Below are positions 23,736-35,310 of a stretch of DNA of 64,000 nt, one piece after another. Below the pieces are notes generated by a model. It saw nothing but the letters and a program-made list of their open reading frames with translations, made no database searches and was not told the DNA's origin. The stretch spans positions 310,001 to 374,000 of the forward strand of contig JAYKXP010000043.1 in the NCBI GenBank assembly GCA_037176845.1. The letters are read 5' to 3'. The number at the start of each line of letters is the position of its first letter. Positions within the stretch are counted from its first letter, which is position 1. The stretch comes from Paramarasmius palmivorus (lineage: Eukaryota; Basidiomycota; Agaricomycetes; Agaricales; Marasmiaceae). The position numbers and the translations under genes are program-made.

Positions 23736-24720
23736 GATGTGTTTGGGTAGAAGGTGAGTTTGAGTTTCAAGTTGGTGTTGGAAGATGCTGATTCTGGTGC
23801 TCGCACCGCACGGCTTTTATAGCATCTCGTCCCTCTCCTTCACAACCCTAGGCCGTGACTTGTGAATCTCAGCTTCAAAGTCCCACCCTCGCGAGACTCC
23901 TCTTCGCGATGTGTTTCGGGAGTGTGTAATGTGGAGCTCAGGAGGCAACAAGTACGTTGAGCACCAAATGGTTTCACTGCCGCCCATTATGAACCTCGCC
24001 TCAGTTTGCGGTGGATTTGAACTTCGGTGACTTGGTATTTGAAATCCTCCCGCTGTGTTCAATAGCTTGGGATCACTCCACGAAACACATTTCTCGCTAC
24101 GAGACGGAACAGATGTCGATGAACGCGCGTAGATTCAATGCCTATTACCCCGCATCAAATCGCAGCACCAAACAATGGAGTATTGTGTGTCTGCTAACCT
24201 GTGCTAGTGTCAACGGTGAGTTCTATTTCGAGCCTTATGAAGTCGAAATTCATTTTGATTCCTTCCCGCCTTCGGCGTCATAGTTGGTAGTAGCACAGGT
24301 CGGGCGGCCATCAAGCTACCACAATAACTACAGAGCGGCTCCACGAAGCCGATGTTCTCAACACTTGTGAATACCTCATGAATCTGAGCTCGCTAAAGTG
24401 CTAACCTCCTAGACGCGTATGTAGCATATCAAGACACTCCACTATACAGTTTTGAAACGCACCCTCAACATCTCTGTTGATTCACGCCTTTCCCGATATC
24501 CACTTGTATTCAGCCGACCCTTCACGTCCTTCCGAGTCCCCGCATTCTGAGCAAAGTGTTGTTGTTCCGACTTCAAGGAGTCTCTTGATCTCGTCACGAT
24601 ACTCCACTGTGCAGCTCTGGATACAAGAAGCGCCGCAACGAATTTATCCGACTTTTCGTGTATAAAAGGGAGACAGCCCGACTCTGCATCCTCAGAAAAC
24701 AAACTCTACATCCAACAAAC
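23736..24720. promoter_or_regulatory. Shared intergenic region of a head-to-head secreted-protein pair
   Basis: About 985 bp between the two divergent starts. Each end carries a TATA-like element (ATAAAA/TATAAAA) 60-85 bp from its start codon: 23815-23821 for the minus gene and 24661-24667 for the plus gene. Open frames within it (24011-24283 and 24442-24702) show no family. Confidence 0.55.
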
Positions 24721-25058
24721 ATGTACTTCAAATTCCCCGCCATCTTCTCCGTTGTCGCTGTCCTCTTCGCAGGACAAGCCTTCGGTGCTGCTCAAATCGC
24801 TACCGACCCAGGTCAGTCGGGCTCATTATTCGCCGCATGAGTAAATACTGACCCTTCTTCGTAGTCGCCGCCTGCAACCCACCGAACAATGGTGATCACC
24901 ATGGCGGAAGTAGCTGCAAGTTCTACAGCGGCCCTAGCGATTCTTCTCATGTCGTTTCAGGCAGTGAGTATAATCATGAATCTCATAGGAATTCTGGACT
25001 GACCGACGGACTAGTCTGCATTGACCAAGGGGGCACCTTGACCTGCGTGGGGCAGTAA
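24721..25058 (+). CDS. Small secreted Cys protein, 77 residues (mirror copy 2)
   Basis: Three exons (24721-24811, 24865-24963, 25015-25058; 91, 99 and 44 nt) give 77 residues starting MYFKFPAIFS. A signal peptide ends near GQAFGA. The mature sequence keeps the four Cys and the CKFYSGPSDSSHV motif of its mirror copy at 23388-23735, with changes concentrated in the first 12 residues and near the C terminus (VCIDQGGTLTCVGQ). Identical exon lengths and intron phases show that the pair arose by an inverted DNA duplication rather than by retrocopying. Function unknown; secretion is inferred from the leader. Confidence 0.85.
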
Positions 25059-25455
25059 ACGCGTCTGTAGGGAACAGAAATGAGTGAACTATTGACGTGT
25101 AGTGTATTTATGAAATAAAGTTGCATTCTCGAAACACAGCTCCATGACAATGGCCAAAACGCCGTCTCTAGCGTTACCTCCTGTCCCCGTCACTGAATGT
25201 TGTAGAAATTCCGAATCGCAATCCAGGGAAACGCGTGTGATTACGGGAGATTGTTCAGGCAAAGGCCCAGGGTATAATGTATTGCAATCCCCTTCAGAAC
25301 ACGTGCATACTCTTTCAGCTCCTTTTCGATTTTTCGATTTTTTTGCCAGATTGTGCCTGTAGCAGGTGGGCAAACTGTGTTTTATAATGTACACGACTGA
25401 AAGTCTTAAAATTTTTCAGCCGTTGCTCTTCCAACCCTCCTCATCTTTAGCACTA

Positions 25456-27544
25456 ATGTGGAGTTCCTACTACGATGAAGATGTGTCGGATCCATATGAT
25501 CGCAAGCTTGAAGCTACTATGTCCGCAAAAGTCTCTCAATACACCTACAAGTGCCACTGTCGCAAAACCTACGCTTCCAGGAGCGATGCCACAGATGCCC
25601 TTCGAAGACTTGGCCCACCACCTTCATTTCCCGACATCTCGCACCCCACAGCCACTCTGGAGGTTCCAACAGCTTTGGAGATCTTGACGCATCTCTACAA
25701 CGAGCTTGGGTATGGACGGCCCGAGCATACCAAAACCCAGGTGTCAATGCATATCAAGCGCAACTGGGTTTTGATCTCCCCCTGGGTACGGTTCTTCCTA
25801 GAACATTTTGCAGTTGTGGATTTCAATGACTATCCTACAACGGAAGAAGGGCAGGTATATATAGAAATTGCAATAGATGTTCTCGCTGGCCTACTACGTT
25901 TTGTCAACCACTGTCCCGGTTCGACGAGACATCACGAAAATCGACGGATTGGACGAATGACACCTTGGGTGACCCCTCTCCTCGCTCGTCTGTGGCTCAA
26001 ATTGCAGAATCCCGGGCACCGAAAGTGGTGGGAGACAGCAGTCCTTATGGAAAACTTCATCATGTCCGACAAGCACGGCATTGGGATTGCTTTTGGGCAT
26101 TGTTTGGAGGATATATATGATCAAACTGGAGGGACAACGGACATGGTTAAAATTTCCATTATGCGTATCAGGAAGTGGGGAGCATATGCGTACCATCAAA
26201 CACTGAATGGACCGTATTGGGGTGGTTTCCGAGCTCTCTTCGTTCCTTTGTGGATATCTTTCCACCAGATTGACACCGTATATCTACGATCCTTGTGTCA
26301 AGGTGGAGCCGGATTCATGGTCCACGTATTCCATGCAATGGCGTCTCGACCGAGAACTCTTTCTGCGTTTCAAGAGACATCCATTGAGTTCCAAGCCGCG
26401 CTGGGAATCGTCGAGATTTGCATGAATTTTATCGAGAGCTCGATGTCTGGGCCCAGATGGGTAGCAGAGGTATTGGACGCGGGGCTCATCAGAGCGATGT
26501 TCAAAGCTCTTTCGAACATTTCGGAGGCATACGATCGGGCTCGGGCGGAGGACGCACAGAAGAAGAGGATGTGTTACATCCTCATGCAGGTACTCAAACG
26601 AATCGAACATCACCTAGTATACCCTTCGATATTGCAACGCTTCGTCAGCGCAACAAAGACAGTCGAGGAGACAGGGCTTTCGCAGGCGTTGAATCCGAAA
26701 CCCGAGTACTTTTGGCCTGTTTGGGAGCAAGCCAAAGCAAAGGCGAAGGAATTGAGGACACTATTCGTTCGGTATCGAGCAGAGAAGGTTTTTTTCTGTG
26801 ACAATGAAATGGTCAGTTGCTCACATGCTGTATGAATCAATGCTCGAGCTCACCTACATATGATACCAGTGTCCACTAAAAGACACTGACTACAAGCGCT
26901 CCACAAAACCAAGATACCTTAGATGCTCTGCATGTACCAGCGCCATGTATTGCTCGCACCGTTGCGGTCGACAGGACTGGAAAAGACATCAAGAGACGTG
27001 TTTGAAGATTGCACCGTTATGGAAAGGTAAGGCGCCCGTTCTATTTGTTCTTGATTCCTTCGTCAATTGAACTTGAACAGGAGGTAGACCTATCCCACCA
27101 AGTAAGATGGAAATCGGATTCTTCCAGGTGGTAATTAGAAACCACGCCACAAATCATGCCGAGGAGATCCGCAAAGAGCTCGCAAGCGTCCGCATCTCCG
27201 AAAACGACATCCGGGAGAGGCCAGTTGTGATGTATAACATGGGTAGTGTCGAGCAACCTGATTTGACGTTCAAGATCGAAAGCTATCGGAACATAATATC
27301 CGACACACGGTTGAGTGTCCAGGATATCGCAGCGTTAGAGAGTTCTGACTCTTTGGATCGTGTCATGGTGTGTGCTTTCTACCCAGCAGGTCGATGTGCT
27401 CATACCGCGGCTTGGACAACTGTAATGTCAATTCCAAACCCATAGATAGAAGAAACGAATGAGATGGATTTTGTATTGCAGAGAAACATCGCTATTGAAC
27501 ATGACCACCACCGATGGCACATTACACAGTGGGGAGAGAGGTAA
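25456..27544 (+). CDS. MYND zinc-finger protein, 638 residues
   Basis: Four exons (25456-26811, 26870-27026, 27081-27421, 27482-27544). The first 450 residues are a long helical region with no recognised domain, typical of Agaricomycete MYND proteins. Exon 2 carries the MYND finger: CPLKDTD, then CSACTSAMYCSHRC, DWKRHQETC, giving the C-C-C-C-C-C-H-C zinc ligand order. MYND fingers bind proline-rich partner peptides, often in chromatin or signalling complexes. The start at 25456 (MWSSYYDED) was preferred to 25366 because the extra residues are unlike the rest. If the last intron is not used, the frame ends at 27445 instead. Its 3' end overlaps the convergent MYND gene by about 23 bp. Confidence 0.75.
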
Positions 27545-28621
27545 GGAATTGTTCAGAAACAGGTTCCTCGGTGCCGCAGTACGACTTGTGGTACTACAGA
27601 TTTCACGTTAGAAGAGTGACACGCCTCTAACCCAAGGACACTCACCTGCCAATCTCCCATCTGACATTCCCGACTACAATAACCTGAATAGAAGCGAACC
27701 TCAATTATATACCGTGATACGTGAAGCAATCAACGTACGCGTAAACTTGCACTTGGCACACCGCATCTTTGGGTTCTCCTCGCCACAGTCCGCTCGACAC
27801 GACATTTGTTTTTTGTGGTACCTTTGCATCATCAGCACTACATCCAGCCTATGTTCAGCAAAAGAGCCATGGTCTCGGATGCGTGTTTTCTCTTCCTTAT
27901 CCTTTGCTCTTTCCTGGGCTTCCTTTTCAGCTAGCTTCGCCTGCCTCTCTTGCATGAAGGTAGCGAGCTCGTCCTTGTCCGACTGAGACATTCCACTCCA
28001 GCTGATATCAATGGGAGCCACGTCCCAAAGTTTGTTGTACCAGATGGCTTTTGTCACGCCTCCACCTTGTATGCGAACCCATTTTTCCGCTCCGCCCCAT
28101 GGTGAACCAGCATCGGAGGTACTCTGCGGAACCCATCTTCCAGCGCGGCGCGTCAAGTCAGGTTTGATGATGTATCGAACACCGTGATGAGCTAGGCATC
28201 CAGTCTTGCGGTTAATGAAGCCAATCTATCGGATGAGCTGTTTGATTCGTTGGAAAGTATGAAGGAGAAGATATGCGCGTACTTCAACATTCGTACCCCG
28301 CCTTTGCACATACACATCTTTTAGCCAAGCATCTTCCCCGTTGCGCACCCTGAGATCAAAATTTTCGGTCCCTTCAGTGTCTAGTAGTCGCTCCAGAGCC
28401 TTTTGATATCCAATACGGTGCAATAGGGTAGCAATTCCATCCGGTCCAGTTATTGCAGGTGACTTGTAGTGCTGACCTTCCTCGTCGATACCAGACTTGA
28501 TGACCTTGGGGAAATCTTCTGGTGCCGAGGCTGGAAGGATTTCAGTGTCCAGAAACCGAATCTAAATAATCGTCAGATTGCAGTCAGTTCTGATATAATC
28601 CAGATGTACCACACCGTGCAT
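27522..28621 (-). CDS. MYND zinc-finger protein, 295 residues (mirror copy 1)
   Basis: Five exons (28610-28621, 28283-28561, 27739-28225, 27646-27683, 27522-27593). The first exon encodes only MHGV. Residues 5-230 match the divergent gene at 28775-29867 throughout: IRFLD, GPDGIATLLHR, DVYVQRRGTNVEV, IGFINRKTG. The C terminus is a MYND finger: CRADCGEENPKMRCAKC, RYCSRECQ, DWQ, YHKSYCG. The exon lengths of 279 and 38 nt are identical in both genes. It is therefore one half of an inverted duplication. The last coding bases overlap the 3' end of the plus-strand MYND gene ending at 27544. Confidence 0.75.
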
Positions 28622-28774
28622 GATAGGACGCGCCTGGGTACAGAAGATGGACGCGTGAGGTCAAGGAATGGTGGGAATCTTCCGGAAGTTTCAGCATGTT
28701 ACGCTGGGCTCCTTGTCCCGAACTCCTACTTTCGCCCAAGCCTCCCTCAAGCTTCAGAGTTATAGGTCTCGCCA
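28622..28774. promoter_or_regulatory. 153-bp bidirectional promoter between mirrored MYND genes
   Basis: The two start codons, at 28621 (minus) and 28775 (plus), face away from each other with only 153 bp between. Both genes must be driven from this stretch if the first-exon models are right. No clear TATA box is visible. Confidence 0.5.
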
Positions 28775-29867
28775 ATGCCCAGGATTGGTGTCGTAGGTGT
28801 TGAATTTTTGCTCGAGTTATAGGAAATAACTTTGTTTCCTAGGTTCGGTTTCTGGATTATCCAAGTCTTCCTACTTCTGCTCCGGAAGACTACCCCAAAA
28901 TCATCAAATCTGGGATCAGCCCGGACGGTCAGCATCCAAAATCACCTCCAATAAGAGGACCTGACGGGATTGTGACACTTCTGCATCGTCTTGGGCAGCC
29001 TGAGGCCATAGATCGCCTCCTCGATTTTGAGAAGACTCATGAATTCAAGCTACGCGTTCATACTGACGAAAAGGATTGGTACAAGGATGTCTACGTCAAA
29101 CGAATTGGATGCAATGTAGAGGTGCGTAGGACGACCCTTTCTCTCAAAGTCTTCACTCATGCTATCCAGATCGGATTCATAAATCTTGATGGCGTGTGGG
29201 CAGCACACGGAGTACGATATCGCATCGAGAAGGAGCCCAATTCACCTTACCGCTATGGGAAATGGACGCCTGTTAGCACCGCCGATATTAGCCGGAGCGA
29301 GCATTGGGGTGGATGTCAAGACTGGGTCCGCAAGCAGGGCGGCCAAATTGCACTAGCTATCCTTATACATCGACATTATGAACGCAAGGTTGATATTCGA
29401 TGGACTGGTTTGTCGCACGAAGACTGGGAGGCCATCCAAATTCATCTGCTTGAACAACGTATGCATCTAGGTGAAGAAAAGGAGAGGAGACGCAAAGAAT
29501 ACGATGCCAAGTTGGCGGAATACCAGGCAACTGATCCTGAGGCCGATATTTGGATGGACTTTGCGGACCTGTATCGCGAATTCTTGTCATGTAGAGCGGA
29601 CTGCGGTGAAACAAGACCAAAGTTGAGGTGCGGAAAATGCAAGTTCACTAGTGAGTGCGGCTATATATGGTTTTGGGGTTTGCGCTGAAGTTCTACGACA
29701 GGATACTGCAGCCTCGAATGCCAGACAGAGGACTGGAAAGTAAGTGCCATTCTACCTTCACCGAGACTACGACGTTAAGGAACACTCCTCAGTACCACAA
29801 GACCTACTGCGGAACGGAGGATCCAATTCCCGAGGATTGCAAGAAGTATCTCAAGGACATTCTTTGA
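28775..29867 (+). CDS. MYND zinc-finger protein, 296 residues (mirror copy 2)
   Basis: Five exons (28775-28792, 28843-29121, 29170-29650, 29702-29739, 29793-29867). The first exon encodes MPRIGV. The 48-bp second intron (29122-29169) has no stop and could be read through, but the mirrored gene supports splicing between NVE and IGFIN. The MYND finger at the C terminus reads CRADCGETRPKLRCGKC, RYCSLECQ, DWK, YHKTYCG. A charged helix rich in Glu, Lys and Arg precedes the finger in both copies. It ends 77 bp from the stop of the convergent E2-like gene. Confidence 0.75.
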
Positions 29868-29943
29868 ACTCAAAACCATTACATTGATACAAGTGTAATA
29901 TACACTAGTATACATACTTACTATAACAAGAAACTGGTGAACG

Positions 29944-32809
29944 TTAACAGCTCAGCTTCCACTTCTCCACTACTCGCAACCCTCGCTCAAAATCGTCTAT
30001 CAAATTTCCCAAAGACGAATTATGGCATGCCCATTCTCGCAATCTGAGATGGGAAGTATTAGCAGAGGACGGGAGGATACTATTGCAACGCAGGGCTTAC
30101 TGTTTCCTGATAATGTTCTTCCGAATCAGAAAGTGTGCGCTGATCACATCCTAAGGGACCCACAGTAAATCACTTTATTGCAAATGAAGCTAGCGCTGAA
30201 GGTTGAAACTCACCGCCCACATGCCGTTCCGATGCTCATCTCTAAGCCAATCAACGATAGCCCAACGGGTAGTCTGTGTTTGGATGTTCTTGTTGTACGC
30301 AATACTTTGGGGGTTATTCAAGTTAACTTGTCCGAATCCAGGTCTACAAATCGTGTTACAAGCAGTATCCCAATGTCGATAAAACTGCAACAAGCAACTT
30401 ACTCGTTGAAATACGGAGCCTCGACGAGGATCATACTCTGAATACTGATGAGAACCTGAAGAATCGTTGATTTCCCGGGTTTCCATTGTTCGTCGGCGCT
30501 GCACCGAGAACAGTTCATCAGTCGAAGGAATCAGAAAGACACGAAAGCGTACCTTCCAGACCAGGTACCCAGCAGAGATAGACAGACTTTCCCGCAATTG
30601 TACAGGTTCGGGTTGAAACGTACGGTATTCTTCCCGGTGGTACGCAGGTTGACGAGCGGTGGTGTATTGGGATAGGTAGATGGGAGGTATATGTCCTATG
30701 TAGCCTTTTCAGCTTCGAGCGCGGTTCAGAGAGTCCAGTGACATACGAATTCGAACAATCCTCCTGCATATGGAGTTGACTGAGGACCCGCAATAATGGC
30801 TTTCCTGAGAATCAGATCAGTAAGCTTCAGAAAAGTAAGATGTAGTGTATGTAACGTACATTGTATCGTTTCTGGTCTCATCCACCCGGACAAATATACC
30901 TTCCGGCAAGCTGGTTGCCATAACCGCCAGCTCTTTGACCAAATGAAAGCGATCTTTCGGATTCCGAACAGTGGTGTAACTCGTCTGCTGGAGTTGCGTT
31001 GCGTATCCATAAATATTTGCCAAGTTCCCGTTCGGAGCATACACCTCAAACTCGATATGTTTGAAAGCCAGCTTCTCGCAAGCGTCAGCATACTCCTTTT
31101 CAGCATCGGCTTCGGAATGACCAGACATATCCTTCCCTTTCCCCTTCCTATCATCGGATTCTGCAGCGATCCCCATGACTGACATAGCACGCTCCAGTTC
31201 TTCCTTTGCAGCAATGATATCTCCACAGAGTGACGCAGCCTTAACTGCGTCCTCATCACTTCCATCCTCGAGCAATTGAGAGTTGGAAGCCCCCGCCAAA
31301 AAGCTTTCGCATTGCTTCGTCAATCGGCGGAAGTACTCCACCAAAGGAGAACTTGTCTCGATCCTTCCCGTCTTGTCACGACACCATTCGACGTTTGCTT
31401 CGCCCCACATCCACTTGGTGATCCCGGACCATTTCTGCCTTTCAAACCGAGGTTCGACTAAGAGCTTGATAGTAAGCTCGCAGTCAGCAAGGCGACGAAG
31501 TAGTTTGAGCAATGCGAGATAAACATCGCTCCTATTGATCCAATCCGCCACTAGGATCAAGATTAGCTAAATAGCTTCAGAAACAGTTGTACAACACGAA
31601 CCTGAATCGTTCCGAAGGAGACTAGCCAAGTAGTCAGGGAGCATAGAGAGTGCAACTATAGTCCCCAATGATGGATGAGGTATAATGTCAAAGAGCTTCG
31701 CACCGTCGTCATAATCTCGAGGAAGCAAGTCTATCAGAAGTTGGAAAGCCCGAGTGACGAGCTCATCCCAATGTTTCGAAAGAGTCTCAGCCCGCGAATT
31801 CTTTGGCTGGTAACTCGGTGACTCTCGATGACTCCACCGGCTATACGAGTGGCCCATGCCATACCCCGTTCCTCCAGGGCCAACACTCTGCTTTGGTCTT
31901 GCTTTTGCTTGACGTTCCTGCGCACGACTGGCGGATGACTCTTGCTCCCCTAAAAGATGCCAGTCGAACCCTCCTAAAAGTTCGCATATGGCAATAGCTC
32001 GACCTTCGGCGCAGCATGCCAATACAGCACATTCTCCCTTCCGAGGTTTGCCTTTGCATTCTGATGTGCATGAAGTTGGCTTGAAACATCCTCTACAGTG
32101 GTTCTGGCGACATGCGGAACATCGAGCGTGTAGTAGGACTCCGATTGAAGGAGGTATACCGTCGCCTTTAAACATGACCTATACCATAATGTTAGTCTAT
32201 GGTCAACCGAAGTATGAGGGGCGTATCACGCACATATCCAGTTGGCGAAGGTACCATGTTGCCACACTTTGTGCAAGGCCTTTCGGCCGTAAAGAGTGCG
32301 CGAAAGTCTCCAAGTTGGGTGTCAGGGGTTTTGGTGTCGGCGGTGATACTAGGCGTCTTCGAACCGTTGGCCTCGTCTTGCGTTAACGAAGCCAAATCTT
32401 CCTCCGTAAAGTTCCATTCCTTGTCTAGCTCTTTGAACATCTCTTCGTCATCTTCTTTATCCCTTGCCCCTCTCGGTGCTGATGGACCAGCTTCTTGGGC
32501 TTGCAATTCCCTAGCAAGCTTCTCGTCCGCCTCCTGTGCAGCTATCTGCGCCAATATATCCTTCATTTCGGGGTCATCCTCATCTTCGTCGTCTGAAATT
32601 ACAACCAATTTCGGCTTTGCCTTGGTCTTCGTGGAGACATAGGTGATTTCGAGATCAGAGTCGGATCGTGAACTATCTCCATTGTGATTATGATTGTCGT
32701 CCACCGTGAGGTCGATCACGTCGTTGGAAGAGTGTATACGCTTTGTGGATTGTCCAGAGTCGTAACCAGAGTCTGTAAGAGAGGCTCTCTTGCGTTTCCT
32801 GTTGGGCAT
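29944..32809 (-). CDS. E2-like (UBC-fold) protein with Cys-rich N-terminal region
   Basis: Nine exons (32234-32809, 31602-32178, 30860-31550, 30747-30804, 30553-30695, 30403-30498, 30214-30343, 30101-30150, 29944-30043) give 806 residues. Residues 1-190 are acidic and Ser-rich with a basic start ([10 protein letters not shown]), probably nuclear. Around 185-260 is a Cys-rich patch ([28 protein letters not shown]) likely to bind zinc. The UBC core spans about 560-720: [29 protein letters not shown], then [19 protein letters not shown] with the expected catalytic Cys at about residue 672, and [19 protein letters not shown]. The layout resembles the UBE2O/BIRC6 class of large E2 or E2-E3 enzymes, which attach ubiquitin without a separate E3. 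The neighbouring MYND genes are not obviously connected. Confidence 0.8.
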
Positions 32810-33097
32810 GGCGGTAGTGGTTGTTGAAGCGCTTAGCGCTCTGAGTCAACTAACGCGCCCGCGTTGTCACATGTTGAAGTTCCGATATTGATATCAGAAC
32901 ACCTGCCACCGCGGTGACAGCTTCACAAATGTACTTGGTAAACGACAAATAAGTAAAGCTTTGAAGCTTCAAGCCTTGCAAGGGGTATCGATACCAATCA
33001 TATCAACTATTAAGTATAGAGTCCGATTCTAGTAACACTAAATCTAGCTCAGAATAACACCAACTTGTCTCATTACTCGTAAAGTCCAGATCGTAAT

Positions 33098-34066
33098 TTA
33101 GTATGGCGTAGGAGAGTGGGAATAGTGCAACCAATCGTTGAAGTTGAGGTAGGGAACGCTGTCACCCGTGGCCGTCCATTCCTTGAGTTCGGCCCACCAC
33201 AGGTCAATAACGTCAGCTTGAACACTAAACCGAAGAACATCAGTCACAGCTAACCCCACAAACAAAACACGAAGCTTACTCGGGCCAAACAGTCGATCCA
33301 ATAGAGCTGAGTGTACCATAGACGAAATCAATGTAGTTCTGTTGCGTGATGGGGCAACCACCTGGAGCCCAAGCGCAGTCTCCAACGATTTGTGCATAGA
33401 GCTAAGGATGGCATATTTAGGTTGAGTTCTAGGAGAATGACTGACCCTCACGTACGTTGTAGTTGAGACTTTGTTGACCTTCATGCCCGAGAACCCTGAT
33501 ATTATTGTTGAGGCATCCTGCCATACCGACAGTCGGGCTTGTCTGTTCAGATACTCGTCAGCGAAGCGCTCCGAACTTCTCTAGCATGGAACTTACACCC
33601 TGGCAAGTAGCGGTAGCAACACAAGTGTTGTCGGACCAAATATCCGTAAGACCTCCTTCAATCCTAGCCCGACATGTCGAAGCCTACGTTTCGTCAGTTT
33701 GTACTTCAAGCCTAAAGATCCAAGCAAATGACATACCAACAGAGCGCAGGCTGCACTGTACCTGGCCCGGTAAAAGCCTAGATACTTGAAGTAGCTTCCA
33801 CAGGCTGGATCGGGGAGTGATGTGTCAACAGGTCCAGCAGGGGTAGTAGCAGTAACGCTGGTTGTGAACACAGCGTCGCTGGTAGGGACAACAGTAGCTG
33901 TAATCACAGCGTCACTGGTAGGGGTAACAGTAGCCGTAACCGCAGCGTCGCTGGTAGGAACAGCGCTAGTCGCCAACACTTCGTCGCTGAAAAGCTGGCG
34001 TTCGACAACTGCAGCGGAAGCAGCAGAGGCAACCAAAAGGCTGGTGAGGATGGTAGCGACTTTCAT
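33098..34066 (-). CDS. Secreted Cys-rich protein with Thr/Ser repeat, 250 residues
   Basis: Five exons (33737-34066, 33597-33683, 33456-33542, 33280-33401, 33098-33224). A signal peptide (MKVATILTSLLVASAASA) is followed by three near-exact copies of a 12-residue Pro/Thr/Ser repeat beginning PTSDA, probably O-glycosylated. The folded part begins DPACGSYFKYLGFYRA and holds conserved blocks: IEGGLTDIWSDNTCV, GCLNNNI, GDCAWAPGGCPITQQNYI and YLNFNDWLHYSHSP. I recall unnamed secreted mushroom proteins with these blocks, but no defined function. A second Met directly follows the first, so either may be used. A TATA-like element lies at 34152-34158. Confidence 0.8.
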
Positions 34067-35031
34067 CATGGTGGAGGCAGAACAAGAACCCTGAATGCAA
34101 GTGCAACTGGAGAAGGAGAGCACTTGGGGTGGATCAAAAGTCTGGGGAAGCTTTTATAGGATTCAGGGAGACTCTCGTTTCAGGTCCAACGGGCGACAAT
34201 ACATTCGATAAACATCTGAAAGAGGAACCGAACGGACTGGATCAAGAGTCAGCTACATAGATCCTCCATCAGAGATGATTATCACCGGTCATGTCATTCC
34301 ATTCTGTGTGTCGAGGAATTCGTTTGAAGGGGATCAGATTCTTATCACCGAACTTTCACGGTGTCCGTCGAGCTCGAGTCTCGAGAAGAGCAACTAGCTG
34401 TCGAGGAGGCGTATCTCTGTTCATTGCGAAAGATGTACGGGCTGTATTGGAATAAGTCGAACTTGAGCTTGGTATTGTCGAATACTTGGGTTCTCTTTTC
34501 CGTTTGCTTGCCGCTTTACGCAACACGGCGGGCATCGTTTTCCGTGTAGGCTGTGAAGTAGCATATGCATGAGCGTTAGAACTCATCCAGGCACTCTTGC
34601 ACGCACCATTCCTCCAAAAACTCCTTCCATTCCCAAAAATACCGACTAAACTTTGTCCGCATTCCTCGGTATGTGGTTGCTGCGGCCTCGTCGTACTGTA
34701 TGGTAGTTTTGACTTGCGAAGACCGACAAGTTGTGTGATATTTGTTGGATTCATTCAAATTGAATGAAGACATCTTCAATTGAAAAATGGGATGCGGCCA
34801 TCGGAGTTTTTGGAATACATAGCTTTCGAAGCCGCTGCACACCACGCCAAATAATCAGTTAGCTCGACCGTCAAGGGTAAATTCGGACTAAACGTGCCTA
34901 TATTCCTCATAATCCTTCTGATTCCAACCTTGCCTTTCCCGAGTGTAAGAAAAATAGAGAGACTAGAGCCTGAAGCTGCATGTGATGGTCACAGTGACAA
35001 GAAAAATGCATCCACGATGACCATCCTTTAT
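34067..35031. other. Promoter of secreted gene, otherwise no supported gene
   Basis: The first 100 bp hold the TATA-like element of the secreted protein (34152-34158 on the minus strand). The remaining 850 bp carry short open frames only. Confidence 0.45.
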
Positions 35032-35134
35032 TGACGAGAGTGGGATTCGAACCCACGCCCTTTCGGACTAGATTGGCGATCCGAATGCGGAGCGATCCTG
35101 ATTCTAGCGCCTTAGACCGCTCGGCCATCTCGCC
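35032..35134 (-). tRNA. tRNA-Leu(CAG) with 23-nt intron
   Basis: Reading the minus strand from 35134, GGCGAGA pairs with TCTCGTC in the acceptor stem (one G-T pair). The anticodon stem is CTAGA/TCTAG, split by an intron. The loop reads A-T-CAG-G, placing the anticodon CAG at 35098-35100, with a 23-nt intron after the base 3' of the anticodon. A long variable arm (GTCCGAAAGGGC) and the T arm GGGTTCGAATCCC follow, as expected for leucine tRNAs. The discriminator base is A. CCA is not encoded. Confidence 0.92.
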
Positions 35135-35310
35135 ATGAAAGATACAAGGTGTCTCAACAATCCATATTTTTTTACGAGTCATTAGGAAGTACAGAACGTC
35201 CAGCCCGATATGTTCCCTTCCCTTACTAGACCCAAACCCAAGCATTCCCAGAACCTGAAGCAATATCAGCAACAAGAAACACCATGCCTTTGAGATTCAC
35301 CTATCCTCAA

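Noticed and set aside
23388..25058. Hydrophobin for the mirrored secreted pair
   Set aside because: Only four Cys and no CC pairs, while hydrophobins have eight in a fixed pattern.
32199..32642. 147-codon Ser-rich plus-strand frame
   Set aside because: Antisense to the acidic leader of the E2-like gene, whose Glu/Asp codons read as Ser/Leu on the other strand.
34907..35275. Minus-strand open frame containing MAERSKALESGSLRIRI
   Set aside because: This is a translation of the tRNA-Leu gene (35032-35134), a familiar artefact.
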